NCBI GenBank assembly: GCA_937901435.1
Contig: CALGTJ010000536.1
Location: 1 to 30,480 of the forward strand
Source of the DNA: an uncultured Rhodobacter sp.
GTDB taxonomy: Bacteria > Pseudomonadota > Alphaproteobacteria > Rhodobacterales > Rhodobacteraceae
Reading direction: 5' to 3'
DNA: 30,480 nt
A program made the position numbers and the translations under genes. The notes under the pieces are model-generated. The model was given only the letters and a program-made list of their open reading frames with translations, searched no databases and was not told the DNA's origin. Shown here one piece after another: positions 8,917 to 16,614 of this stretch (positions are counted from its first letter, which is position 1; each line of letters begins with the position of its first letter).

Positions 8917-9660
8917 TCAGGCCGCTTTGCCTCTTTGCGGATTAAAGAAAGGGACCTGGAATTCTGGTTTCACTTCGGACAGGATATCGACCACCTGATA
9001 AGATGCTCCAACCCGGCGACCGGTTTCGGGTGCTTCCATTTCGTAGCGCCACTCCGCGCCATATCCGAGCGCCTTGTCCACACTCACAATCGTTCCGCAA
9101 AAAACCGTAAAGTCTCGTTCGGGCACGTTGCTCACACGCTCTCGCACCAGAGCGATGATATCTTCGGGACGGATAAATGCGTTGACCCCAACATCCTGAT
9201 AAAGCCGCCCATCCACCCAGCTACGCATTACACAGCTGTCCCAGCTGTCGCGCATTTCATCATATGGCCAGAAGACAGGCGCGACATGGTTGGCGCAGGC
9301 CTGTTTCGATCCGGGAATGGATACCGTTTCCAATGCACGATCCGTGTGATCCGAACCGACCCCGACATACAGCTGATCAGCTATGTGGAGTACGATTTCC
9401 ACTTCGCCCGAGGTCTTGTCCGTCTGTACAAAAAGCTCGTCATCCGCGGTCAAAGCATGCAGGGCGATTGGATAGATCCGGGGTGCAGGCACGTCAAAAG
9501 CTATGTGGATTCCGGACTTCGCCACTTCCTGCTGATGCGCAACAGCGGTCTCCGGATCGCGCGTGGCAGAACCCAGATTGTACATCCGTTCAGTGACAAA
9601 TTGCGTGTCGCGGCGGGTGCCATCCGCAGATTCAATTGTCACGTTCAGCTTGTGGCTCAT
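8917..9660 (-). CDS. DUF2848 family protein (fumarylacetoacetase-like fold)
   Basis: 247 residues matching the DUF2848 pattern as I know it: SGEVEIVLHI, then GVGSDHTDRALE (about 101-112), an SKQACANHVAPVFWP segment, an RSWVDGRLYQ segment and FCGTIVSV. DUF2848 proteins are thought to be related to the fumarylacetoacetate hydrolase fold, whose members cleave or hydrate ring-fission products with a metal, but no reaction is established for this family. Its start overlaps the dioxygenase stop by ATGA, so the two are made together. The solute-binding-protein gene follows after 52 bases. A role on a dioxygenase product is a reasonable inference, no more. Confidence 0.82.
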   Translation of the reverse strand: MSHKLNVTIESADGTRRDTQFVTERMYNLGSATRDPETAVAHQQEVAKSGIHIAFDVPAPRIYPIALHALTADDELFVQTDKTSGEVEIVLHIADQLYVGVGSDHTDRALETVSIPGSKQACANHVAPVFWPYDEMRDSWDSCVMRSWVDGRLYQDVGVNAFIRPEDIIALVRERVSNVPERDFTVFCGTIVSVDKALGYGAEWRYEMEAPETGRRVGASYQVVDILSEVKPEFQVPFFNPQRGKAA

Positions 9661-10694
9661 ACCATCTCCTCCAGATCGAGCTTAACCGGATCAAGGCCCG
9701 GACCGATATGCCGTCGCCACATCCAGAACCGCTTGAGAGTGCGCCCGCCCGATCCTGCTCCGAACGCTTCCCGTCCATGCAACGCAATCAGGTTGTTCAT
9801 CACGAGGCATTCACCGGGTTGCAGCACGTAACGGAAATTCAGTTCGGGACGGTCCAGAACCTCGTCAAGATAGTCCAGCGCCTCTCTCTGCAAGGCAGTG
9901 AGCGGCGTTCCTACCATCTCCATACCCGGCTCGATCATGATCCGCGCATAATGGATGCGAAGTTCTCCGTGAACGACCTCAAGAATGGGCTTTTGCACCG
10001 TCGGCCCGAGTGAGGGCCAGACATGGGCCTGCGGCGAGCGAAAATGATAATTGTCAAAGTAAAGCGGCAGCAAATCCGGACGTTCGGACTTAATCACATC
10101 ATAGACACTGCGCGCGCTGATAATCGTGCTGTCGCCACCTTCCGCAGCCGATCGGTAGCAGTAGAGCGCCAGATAACAAGGCGGACGCGCCTCAAGGCAC
10201 CCATTATCGGAATGCTTGGCTGAGCGTTTGGAACTTGCTCCGACGCGCGTCGGGTCAGTATTGGCCGCACCTTTGTCAGCGACAGTAAAGAACCTGCGAT
10301 CCTGACCGATCCCCTGACGGATCGGCTGCCCCAGATAATTACAGATTACCCAGGAGATAATCTCGGCTTCCGCCTCGGTCCAGCAATCGCCCCCAATACC
10401 GCGCAACACGAAAAAGCCTCGCACCGTGTCCAGTCGCTCGCGGAGCTCCGGGACATCGCGCGCAAAGGAAGGAATTCGGAAATCCTGCTGCTCCACAGTA
10501 TCAACTGTCAGCCCATTGGCTTTTGCAAACGCGATACCTTCAGCAATTTCTCTCTGCGCTGCATCCGGCAAGGTGTAAAACAGCACCGGTTCATCGGTCA
10601 CCAAGTCATCCCTTTGCCACGCGCGCGTATCCGGATCGGATGCAGGCACCAAAGGTACCGGCCGAATGGAACTGGCGTTTTTTGATGGTTGCAC
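9657..10694 (-). CDS. TauD/TfdA-family Fe(II)/2-oxoglutarate-type dioxygenase
   Basis: A TauD-fold enzyme with the iron facial triad H161-S-D163 (in AKHSDNG) and distal H306 (in ALHGREAF), followed by the RTLKRFWMWR segment whose Arg usually binds 2-oxoglutarate. Members hydroxylate or cleave small acids such as taurine, gamma-butyrobetaine and aryloxyalkanoates; the substrate is unknown here. Start choice: the frame also has a TTG at 10733 and an ATG at 10712, but only the GTG at 10694-10692 has a clear ribosome site (GGGAAGGA, 8 bases upstream). That gives 345 residues; with the ATG it would be 351. The gene lies downstream of the GMC enzyme gene with a short AT-rich gap and overlaps DUF2848. 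Confidence 0.9.
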   Translation of the reverse strand: MQPSKNASSIRPVPLVPASDPDTRAWQRDDLVTDEPVLFYTLPDAAQREIAEGIAFAKANGLTVDTVEQQDFRIPSFARDVPELRERLDTVRGFFVLRGIGGDCWTEAEAEIISWVICNYLGQPIRQGIGQDRRFFTVADKGAANTDPTRVGASSKRSAKHSDNGCLEARPPCYLALYCYRSAAEGGDSTIISARSVYDVIKSERPDLLPLYFDNYHFRSPQAHVWPSLGPTVQKPILEVVHGELRIHYARIMIEPGMEMVGTPLTALQREALDYLDEVLDRPELNFRYVLQPGECLVMNNLIALHGREAFGAGSGGRTLKRFWMWRRHIGPGLDPVKLDLEEMV

Positions 10695-10747
10695 GGCGAC
10701 GTTCCTTCCCATCTTCTGACAAAACACTACCAATTAAATGTACAAAA

Positions 10748-10776
10748 GAAATACAAATCTTTGGTTTTTTGGTCAA
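10748..10776 (-). promoter_or_regulatory. Possible sigma70-like promoter before the dioxygenase gene
   Basis: On the minus strand TTGACC (10776-10771) is followed after exactly 17 bases by TATTTC (10753-10748), in an unusually AT-rich stretch. The -35 box is good and the -10 box is poor (three of six). TTGACC overlaps the stop codon of the upstream GMC gene. It could start a separate dioxygenase-DUF2848-ABC transcript. Confidence 0.35.
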
Positions 10777-12368
10777 GCGGTACGGCGTGACCTGGTTGTG
10801 GCGATCCGATCTGCCGCCCGAAGCGCCAGCGCCTGCAATGTGTTGGTGGGATTGGCGGCGGCCCCGGTCACAAAGGCCGATCCGTCAGTCACGAAAAATC
10901 CCGGCAGATCATGTGCTTCACACCATTCGTCAAGAACAGACGTCTCTCGATCTAGGCCCATCCGTGCCGTGCCCATCAGGTGAAATCCCGCCTCGGGGAT
11001 TGTCTCCATTTCGATAAAACTCTGCGCTCCCGCCAACGCCAAAATCTCCCGCGCGCGGTCGCGTCCAAAATCCAAAGCCTGTTTCGCTTCGGCCGGAATC
11101 TTGTAGACCATGCGCGCTGCGGGCAGCCCGTCTGACCCGGTCAAGCTGTCGGACAATGTGATGCGATTCTCGGGATCAGGCGCGTCCTCCGCGCAGATCG
11201 ACAGGCTATAGGCGCGGCCAAACATTTGCGCAAAGGCGGCATGATGGCCCCGGCCCCAAGGCGCACGTCGACCCAGCGACCCGAGCGCGGTCAGCGCTGG
11301 ACCATGTGTTCCAAGCGCCTGCATCTTCACTCCACGCCGGAATCCTCTGTCTGTATCCGTTTCGTAGAAATGATGGCTCACAAGCGTCCCTGCTGCGATC
11401 CCACGATGCCCGTCCATCGGCTCATCAAAAAGGCCCGTCACCCGCGCAAAAGGATGCAGCATCAGACGCCGCCCGACCAACCCACTTCGGTTGACAGCCG
11501 CAGCACCCGGCGCATTGAGCAGGAAACGTGGTGTTCCTATGCCGTTGGCCGCTAAGATCACCACTGGCGCGTGGGCGGCAAGCTCCCGCCCATCGCGATC
11601 CAGCCACACTGCACCCCGCACCGTTCCATTTGGTGTTGTCAGGATGTCAGTCACTCTTGCGCCGGTCACCAGACGTGCGCCTTTATCAATTGCAGCAGGC
11701 CAATAATTCAGATCCGTCGCTGATTTTGCCCGACGCGGGCAATGCAGTTCGCACGGACCGCAGTTGTTACAGATGCCCTGGCCCTGACCGGCAGAGGAGG
11801 TGTTAATCGCGATATCGCCCGGCCACCATGACACGCCCGTGCGATTGAACGCCTCAGCTATGCGCCGCGCGCCGGGAGACAGTCCAACCGGAGCCTGACG
11901 GCGCGCTGACATTGGTGGATAAGCAGGATTTCCGGGCAGGCCCGCAACGCCCATCATGGTTTCATTCAAATCGTAATACGGTGCCAAATCAGCATAGCTG
12001 ATCGGCCAATCGTCGCCTGTACCATCCAGTGTATGAGTACGGAAATCCGACGGATGGAACCGCGGAAAATGGCAAGACCAGAGAACTGTGCTGCCACCTA
12101 CGCCATTGAAGTAAAGCGGTTTGATCTCACTTTCAGCGTCGTCGACCGGATCATCGACCGGGCCTTTACGACGGTTTGGATTGGGGTTCCAGCTGCGCTG
12201 TCGGATCACTTCCCAGTCATCATCAAGCGCGGGAGACGCCTGAGGGTTCACCCATTCCCCTCTCTCGAGACAAGTCACTGAAAACCCGTGATTGACGAGC
12301 CGCCAAGCCGCTGCCGCGCCACCCGCCCCGGCACCAATAATCAGTACATCGCTGTCCATTGGCGCCAT
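10773..12368 (-). CDS. GMC-family FAD oxidoreductase with Cys cluster
   Basis: About 531 residues. The FAD motif is LIIGAGAGG near the N-terminus; GVGGSTVLWSCHFPRF follows at about residue 90. A Cys cluster C-NN-C-GP-C-ELH-C-PRR lies at C200, C203, C206 and C210. The C-terminal catalytic part has FHLMGTARMG with the active His, the DGSAFVTGAAANPTNT segment with the partner Asn, and a final FAD-contacting helix. This layout suits the gluconate/FAD-glucose/sorbitol dehydrogenase branch, which passes electrons to an Fe-S centre or cytochrome; no cytochrome gene is nearby. Start: three in-frame ATGs at 12392, 12368 and 12359. I prefer 12368 because a TATAAT-like -10 at 12408-12403 would leave the 12392 start almost without a leader; none has a strong ribosome site. 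It is the first gene of the left minus-strand operon. Confidence 0.92.
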   Translation of the reverse strand: MAPMDSDVLIIGAGAGGAAAAWRLVNHGFSVTCLERGEWVNPQASPALDDDWEVIRQRSWNPNPNRRKGPVDDPVDDAESEIKPLYFNGVGGSTVLWSCHFPRFHPSDFRTHTLDGTGDDWPISYADLAPYYDLNETMMGVAGLPGNPAYPPMSARRQAPVGLSPGARRIAEAFNRTGVSWWPGDIAINTSSAGQGQGICNNCGPCELHCPRRAKSATDLNYWPAAIDKGARLVTGARVTDILTTPNGTVRGAVWLDRDGRELAAHAPVVILAANGIGTPRFLLNAPGAAAVNRSGLVGRRLMLHPFARVTGLFDEPMDGHRGIAAGTLVSHHFYETDTDRGFRRGVKMQALGTHGPALTALGSLGRRAPWGRGHHAAFAQMFGRAYSLSICAEDAPDPENRITLSDSLTGSDGLPAARMVYKIPAEAKQALDFGRDRAREILALAGAQSFIEMETIPEAGFHLMGTARMGLDRETSVLDEWCEAHDLPGFFVTDGSAFVTGAAANPTNTLQALALRAADRIATTRSRRTA

Positions 12369-12380
12369 TGATCTGTTCTG

Positions 12381-12410
12381 TTGCAAATACATCTTTTAGA
12401 GCATTATAAA
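12381..12410 (+). promoter_or_regulatory. Possible sigma70-like promoter for the SDR-OYE operon
   Basis: TTGCAA (12381-12386) and TATAAA (12405-12410) are 18 bases apart on the plus strand, giving a leader of about 60 bases before the SDR start at 12480. The -10 box overlaps the candidate promoter of the opposite strand. Confidence 0.4.
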
Positions 12411-12432
12411 TACAGAAGTAGTTTGAGACCAA
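12403..12432 (-). promoter_or_regulatory. Possible sigma70-like promoter for the left minus-strand operon
   Basis: On the minus strand TTGGTC (12432-12427) precedes a perfect TATAAT (12408-12403) by 18 bases. The -35 match is weak. Because it overlaps the plus-strand candidate, the two directions could compete for polymerase or share a regulator. Confidence 0.4.
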
Positions 12433-12479
12433 ATGGTTTTACGCGCAGCTACCCAGCGACACAGCACAAGGGATATCCA

Positions 12480-13202
12480 ATGACCAAAGGGGCAGTTGCA
12501 ATCGTGGGGGCCGCAGGCGGCATTGGCAGCGCCATAGCCCGGCGGATGCATAAAGATGGTCACGCTCCCCTTGTTCTCATGGATCTGCCTGGACCGGCCC
12601 TTGATGCCATGGCGTCTGAAACAGGCGGACAAGCGTTCGGTATCGACCTGACAGACCGCGCTTCGGTTTCTTCGGCCTTCGCCACAGCGCAACAACAGGT
12701 GCCCACGCTATATGGTCTGGTGCTGGCAGCAGGCGTTGTCGACAATGCCAAACTGGCCGATCTCGACGCGGACCGTTGGTCCGACATTCTGTCTGTGAAT
12801 CTGACCGGGCCATTTCTGTGCTGTCTCGCCGCGCGCGACTGGATCGCGGATGGAGGACGGATCGTGACGTTGGGGTCTCTAGCCGGGCGGACTGGAGGCG
12901 TGATCACTGGAACCGCCTATGCAGCCAGCAAAGGCGGTATTGAATCTCTCACAAAGTCGATGGCACAAGAATTCGCTCCGCGAGGGATTACGGTGAATTG
13001 CGTAGCTCCGGGAGCAGTCGAAACCCCGATGCTGGCCGCACATACGCCAGAGCGAAAGGCAGCGATGTCAGCGTCAACACCGCTCAAACGCATGGGTCAG
13101 CCCAATGAAATCGCCGCCGCCGTGTCTTATCTGCTTGACGCAGACGCAGGATTTACAACGGGTTCGGTGCTGGCCGTGAATGGCGGATTGAGGATGGATT
13201 GA
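12480..13202 (+). CDS. Short-chain dehydrogenase/reductase (SDR), classical type
   Basis: 240 residues from the ATG at 12480, preceded by AAGGGA at good spacing; the frame is open further upstream to 12381 but that part is not protein-like. Classical SDR motifs are all present: nucleotide-binding GAAGGIG near the N-terminus, the NLTG stretch in the VNLTGPFLCC helix, catalytic Ser in TLGSLAG, YAASK (catalytic Tyr and Lys) and the CVAPGAVETPM loop. An acidic residue (D38 region, LMDLPG) after beta-strand 2 suggests NAD(H) over NADP(H). It oxidises an alcohol or reduces a ketone. It is followed after four bases by the OYE fusion gene. Confidence 0.95.
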   Translation: MTKGAVAIVGAAGGIGSAIARRMHKDGHAPLVLMDLPGPALDAMASETGGQAFGIDLTDRASVSSAFATAQQQVPTLYGLVLAAGVVDNAKLADLDADRWSDILSVNLTGPFLCCLAARDWIADGGRIVTLGSLAGRTGGVITGTAYAASKGGIESLTKSMAQEFAPRGITVNCVAPGAVETPMLAAHTPERKAAMSASTPLKRMGQPNEIAAAVSYLLDADAGFTTGSVLAVNGGLRMD

Positions 13203-13206
13203 CGGG

Positions 13207-15177
13207 ATGCATCCTCATCCAACATATCCTCATGCTTTCTCTCCCTTGAAAATCGGCGGAACGCAGGTTCGCAACCGCATCTTCGTTCCGGCACACACCA
13301 CCAACTATGGCGAAAACAACCTACCCTCTGATCGGCACCTCGCCTATCATCGCGCGCGCGCTGCGGGTGGCGCGGGTCTGAATATCTTCGAAGGCATCCG
13401 CGTGCATCGCTCAAGCCTTGGTCGGCAGCAAGGACTGAACGGGTTCGATCCTGCCTGCATCGCGCCCTTTGCGCGCATCGCAAATGCGGTGCGCGATGAA
13501 GGTGGAAGACTGTTCGGGCAGATTATCCATCTGGGCCGTCATATCGACGGCAACTTTGCCCGCACTCCGGCGTGGTCAGCCTCTGATATTCCCTGGGCCG
13601 CAACTGCACCGCCGCCACATCCCATGACCGAGGAAGAAATCGCGCTGGTCGTACAAGCGCATGCCGATGTCGCCGCCAATCTGATAGAGGCCGGGCTGGA
13701 CGGCATAGAGTTGACCATGTCACATGGTCATCTGCTCCAACAATTCATGTCGCCTGCCTCCAATCTGCGCGAGGATCACTATGGCGGCTCTCTGGAAAAC
13801 CGTCTGCGCTTTCCGCTCGACACGCTGCGTGCTGTGCGGGCCCAGTTGGGACCAGACCGCACCTTGGGCATCCGGATCAGCGCAGACGAATACCTGCCCG
13901 GGGGGCTGTCACTGGATGACATGACCGGCATCGTCCGGCAACTGGCGGAAACGGTTCAGGTTGATTTCGTGAACGTCTCGCACTCCGCTTATCATGGCAG
14001 CTATACGGTCTCGACCCAGATGGCTGACATGGCGTTTAACATCGACCAATTTCAGCCGCTGACCCATGCGATTTCTGCGGCGCTTGATGGCATGGCACGC
14101 AAGCCCGTCGTCATGACCGTGTGTCGCTATCAGAAGGTCAGCCAAGCCGAGGAAATGCTCGCCCAAGGCGGTACGGACATGATCGGCATGGCGCGTGCGC
14201 ATATCGCGGATCCTGCAATTGTTTCCAAGGCGCAAACCGGGCGCGAAACGGAAACGACGCCCTGCATCGGCTGCAACCAGGGCTGCGCGGGCATGCTCGC
14301 GCTCAATCTTGCGATCACCTATCTGACCAATCCAACCGCGGGTCGCGAAGCCGACTGGCCCACGGCCAAGCTTTGCCGCACGACGGTTCCGAAACGCGTT
14401 CTTGTCATCGGCGGCGGACCGGGAGGCATGGAAGCCGCCGCCACTGCCGCCGAACTTGGGCATGAGGTCACCTTGGTCGAACGGACCAATGCACTGGGCG
14501 GCGCCTTGCTCTGGGCCACGCGGATGCCTTTGCGGCACGAATTCTCAACGTTGCTGGCAGCGCAAAAGGCGCGGCTCGAACGTGCCGGTGTCACGATACA
14601 CCTTGGGACGCAGGCGGGTGCCAATTCAAGTCATGGCTATGACACCGTGATCCAGGCGACAGGGGCCGTTCCACGCGCCCAGGAACTGGCATCCGGTGGA
14701 CAAACTCTGACCCTTGAGGCTGCGTTGGCCGACCACGATATGTTGGGTCAGCATGTCACTATGGTGGACAGCTTGGGGACATGGTCCGTTGTGTCGGTGG
14801 CTGAATGGCTGGCCGATCTGGGCAAACATGTCACCCTGATCGCGCCTTCAGGCAGTCCCGGCTGGACGATCAGCATGTACAGTTCTTTTGCCCTCAAACA
14901 GCGGTTGAAGGATAAGAAGGTAAAGGTCATCCCCGGTCAGGCACTACAGGATTTTTCAGGCGGTATGGTGCAGCTGACAGATTTGTCGTTGGGTGAACCC
15001 GGTGCGTGCTTTGGTGCCGACAGCGTCATTGCTCCGCTGCCTGCACGTCCCCTGACATTAAACGGCACAAGCGGTTCAAACCTTCCTGTTCCCGTAACCG
15101 CCATCGGCGACTGTCAGTCTGCACGCACAGCACTTGAGGCCATATTCGAGGGGCATGAGGCCGCCAGAAACCTGTAA
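13207..15177 (+). CDS. OYE-type FMN / Fe-S / FAD fusion oxidoreductase, paralog 2
   Basis: 656 residues with FMN barrel (about 1-345), Fe-S linker and FAD/NAD(P)-binding region (IGGGPGGM at 401-408). The barrel has MSHGHLLQQFMSPASN with H173 and H175, then LREDHYGGSLENR. The linker keeps C353, C356 and C360 with usual spacing (C-x2-C-x3-C), but the fourth expected Cys, 12 residues later, is Tyr372. The change is a clean TAT codon at 14320-14322. It therefore may hold an incomplete or three-Cys cluster. The start is four bases after the SDR stop, so the two are an operon. Enoate/dienoyl reductase or oxidative dealkylation are the known reactions in the wider family; the SDR partner suggests a hydroxy/keto and enone pathway. 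Confidence 0.93.
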   Translation: MHPHPTYPHAFSPLKIGGTQVRNRIFVPAHTTNYGENNLPSDRHLAYHRARAAGGAGLNIFEGIRVHRSSLGRQQGLNGFDPACIAPFARIANAVRDEGGRLFGQIIHLGRHIDGNFARTPAWSASDIPWAATAPPPHPMTEEEIALVVQAHADVAANLIEAGLDGIELTMSHGHLLQQFMSPASNLREDHYGGSLENRLRFPLDTLRAVRAQLGPDRTLGIRISADEYLPGGLSLDDMTGIVRQLAETVQVDFVNVSHSAYHGSYTVSTQMADMAFNIDQFQPLTHAISAALDGMARKPVVMTVCRYQKVSQAEEMLAQGGTDMIGMARAHIADPAIVSKAQTGRETETTPCIGCNQGCAGMLALNLAITYLTNPTAGREADWPTAKLCRTTVPKRVLVIGGGPGGMEAAATAAELGHEVTLVERTNALGGALLWATRMPLRHEFSTLLAAQKARLERAGVTIHLGTQAGANSSHGYDTVIQATGAVPRAQELASGGQTLTLEAALADHDMLGQHVTMVDSLGTWSVVSVAEWLADLGKHVTLIAPSGSPGWTISMYSSFALKQRLKDKKVKVIPGQALQDFSGGMVQLTDLSLGEPGACFGADSVIAPLPARPLTLNGTSGSNLPVPVTAIGDCQSARTALEAIFEGHEAARNL

Positions 15178-15194
15178 CATAGCAGCCTACAGAT

Positions 15195-15929
15195 TCAGCC
15201 TGCACCCTCGTCAAAACCTGCAACGCGTGTGTCCTCACCGGCGCGGAAAGCGCCCTGTCCAGGTAAGTCGCGCCAGACGGCAAACCGCTCAGATGGTGTA
15301 ACGTCTCCGGCAACCATCAGATCATGCCAAACCTCGCAAGCCTCAAGAAAGCAGTTCACCCCACGCGGCCACATCAGGTAGCTTAGAGCTTCGACCATCG
15401 CCTCTTCCGCCAACCCAAGCGCATACCCTGCACGCAAATGATGCGCTATTCCCGGTCTGTCACCGCGCGCCGCCTGAACAGCCAGCAGCGCCATATGCGC
15501 CGTACCGTCTGAGAGCGGGCCACGCAGCGCAGCAACTGATCGGTCATACGCCTTTTCTGGATCAAGCGCGGGCAGATGGTCGGGAAAGCTTTTGGCAGCA
15601 AAATGAAAAGCGGACAAAGACGCCGCCTGCCCGGTCAATGCGATCAGCGCTTCTGCTTCGGCATCCGTTCCGCCAGCCTCGCGGAAAAGTTCAAGATGAT
15701 GCGTGCCAACATGTTCTTCAACCGCAATCAGAATGCCGAGCCAGACAGATTCGCGTTCGTGCGCAGTCAGCACCCGTGACGCAACGGTCAATGCGTTGTA
15801 CATGCGCAGATAGGCATCGTGCAAAGCAGGAGCACCTGCTGCAAGCGCGCCATGATGCGGCAGAAGAAATCCACGCGAGGCCGCGAGCTTTTCCAGCTTT
15901 ATGCGCAATGCCTCTGCGTCGTCAGTCAT
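15195..15929 (-). CDS. CMD-like protein with two CMD-type halves, paralog A
   Basis: 244 residues from the ATG at 15929-15927 (MTDDAEALRI), with a G-rich ribosome site upstream; the frame runs on to 15998 but that overlaps the previous gene. Both halves look like CMD domains: the N-half has LTAHERESVWLGILIAVEE and THH, the C-half has ALGLAEEAMVEALSYLMWP and VNCFLEACEVWHDL. There is an LPHHG motif near residue 23. No CxxC is present. It is a clear paralog of the upstream gene (same LPHHG, VWLGILIA, THH and PGQG motifs). It overlaps that gene by 8 bases and is the last gene of the right minus-strand operon. The reaction is unknown. Confidence 0.86.
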   Translation of the reverse strand: MTDDAEALRIKLEKLAASRGFLLPHHGALAAGAPALHDAYLRMYNALTVASRVLTAHERESVWLGILIAVEEHVGTHHLELFREAGGTDAEAEALIALTGQAASLSAFHFAAKSFPDHLPALDPEKAYDRSVAALRGPLSDGTAHMALLAVQAARGDRPGIAHHLRAGYALGLAEEAMVEALSYLMWPRGVNCFLEACEVWHDLMVAGDVTPSERFAVWRDLPGQGAFRAGEDTRVAGFDEGAG

Positions 15930-16614
15930 CCGACCCATGCCCCCCTTGTCCGGGCATGTCAGCCCAGATGCGGAACGCGTCCGAGGCGGGCAAATCACCG
16001 GCAGCGATCATGTCTTTCCAGATGCCCGCAGCCGTCACGAAATAGGGAACGCTGCCCGGGAACATGGTGAGCGAAATGACTTCGGCCAGTTCATCCTCTG
16101 GCACATGTGCCGCATACGCATGGGCCAGTTGCCAGCGCAGTCCATTCCACTGGCCATTGCAGACCTGAATGGCGCTGGCAGCAAGATGGCACAGCCGCGG
16201 CTCTGCGCCCTGTCCTGCCGCCAGAACGGCCCGGTTCCAATCGGCGCGCAAATCGAGACTGCTAAGATGCGCTGCCCAATCATGCGACGCAAAGTGATAG
16301 GCCCGAAAACCGCATACCGTGGCCGTGAGCGACACGACCGCCCGGATTTCATCCTCTGTTCCGCCCGCTGCTCGGAACTTGGCGATGTGATGTGTCGCGA
16401 TTTCTTCGTCAGTGGCAATCAGGATACCCAGCCAGACAAACTCGCGGTCATGATGCGACAAGACACGATCGTCCAATGCCAGCGCGGTATAAGCAGCATC
16501 GTAGGCCTCGAGCAGGGGCGGCGCAGTTAACGCCAACAGGCCATGATGCGGTAGAAGATATCCGCGCTTGTCCCGCAGCGCCGTCAGTTTTTGGGTCAGA
16601 TCATCGTCGCTCAT
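15922..16614 (-). CDS. CMD-like protein with two CMD-type halves, paralog B
   Basis: 230 residues from the ATG at 16614-16612 (MSDDDLTQK), chosen because it overlaps the GMC stop by ATGA and has AAGGGGG just upstream. Motifs parallel paralog A: RGYLLPHHGLLAL, LSHHDREFVWLGILIA, ATHHIAKFRAAGG, and a C-terminal half with VPEDELAEVISLTMFPG and an ending IWADMPGQG. Conserved His in LPHHG and THH are the best candidates for an active site or metal site, since CxxC is missing. The tandem pair may form a heteromer. It is downstream of a GMC enzyme and an OYE fusion, as the single-domain CMD is in the left operon. Confidence 0.86.
   Translation of the reverse strand: MSDDDLTQKLTALRDKRGYLLPHHGLLALTAPPLLEAYDAAYTALALDDRVLSHHDREFVWLGILIATDEEIATHHIAKFRAAGGTEDEIRAVVSLTATVCGFRAYHFASHDWAAHLSSLDLRADWNRAVLAAGQGAEPRLCHLAASAIQVCNGQWNGLRWQLAHAYAAHVPEDELAEVISLTMFPGSVPYFVTAAGIWKDMIAAGDLPASDAFRIWADMPGQGGHGSDD

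Noticed and set aside
8935..9831. Plus-strand open frame of about 298 codons opposite DUF2848
   Set aside because: Antisense shadow with no motif; the minus-strand reading has family motifs and ribosome sites.
10695..10733. Upstream TTG and ATG starts of the dioxygenase
   Set aside because: Neither has a ribosome site as good as the GTG at 10694; the ATG at 10712 stays possible.
15178..15194. Terminator between the convergent OYE fusion and double-CMD genes
   Set aside because: The 17-base gap has no stem-loop or T-run I can see.
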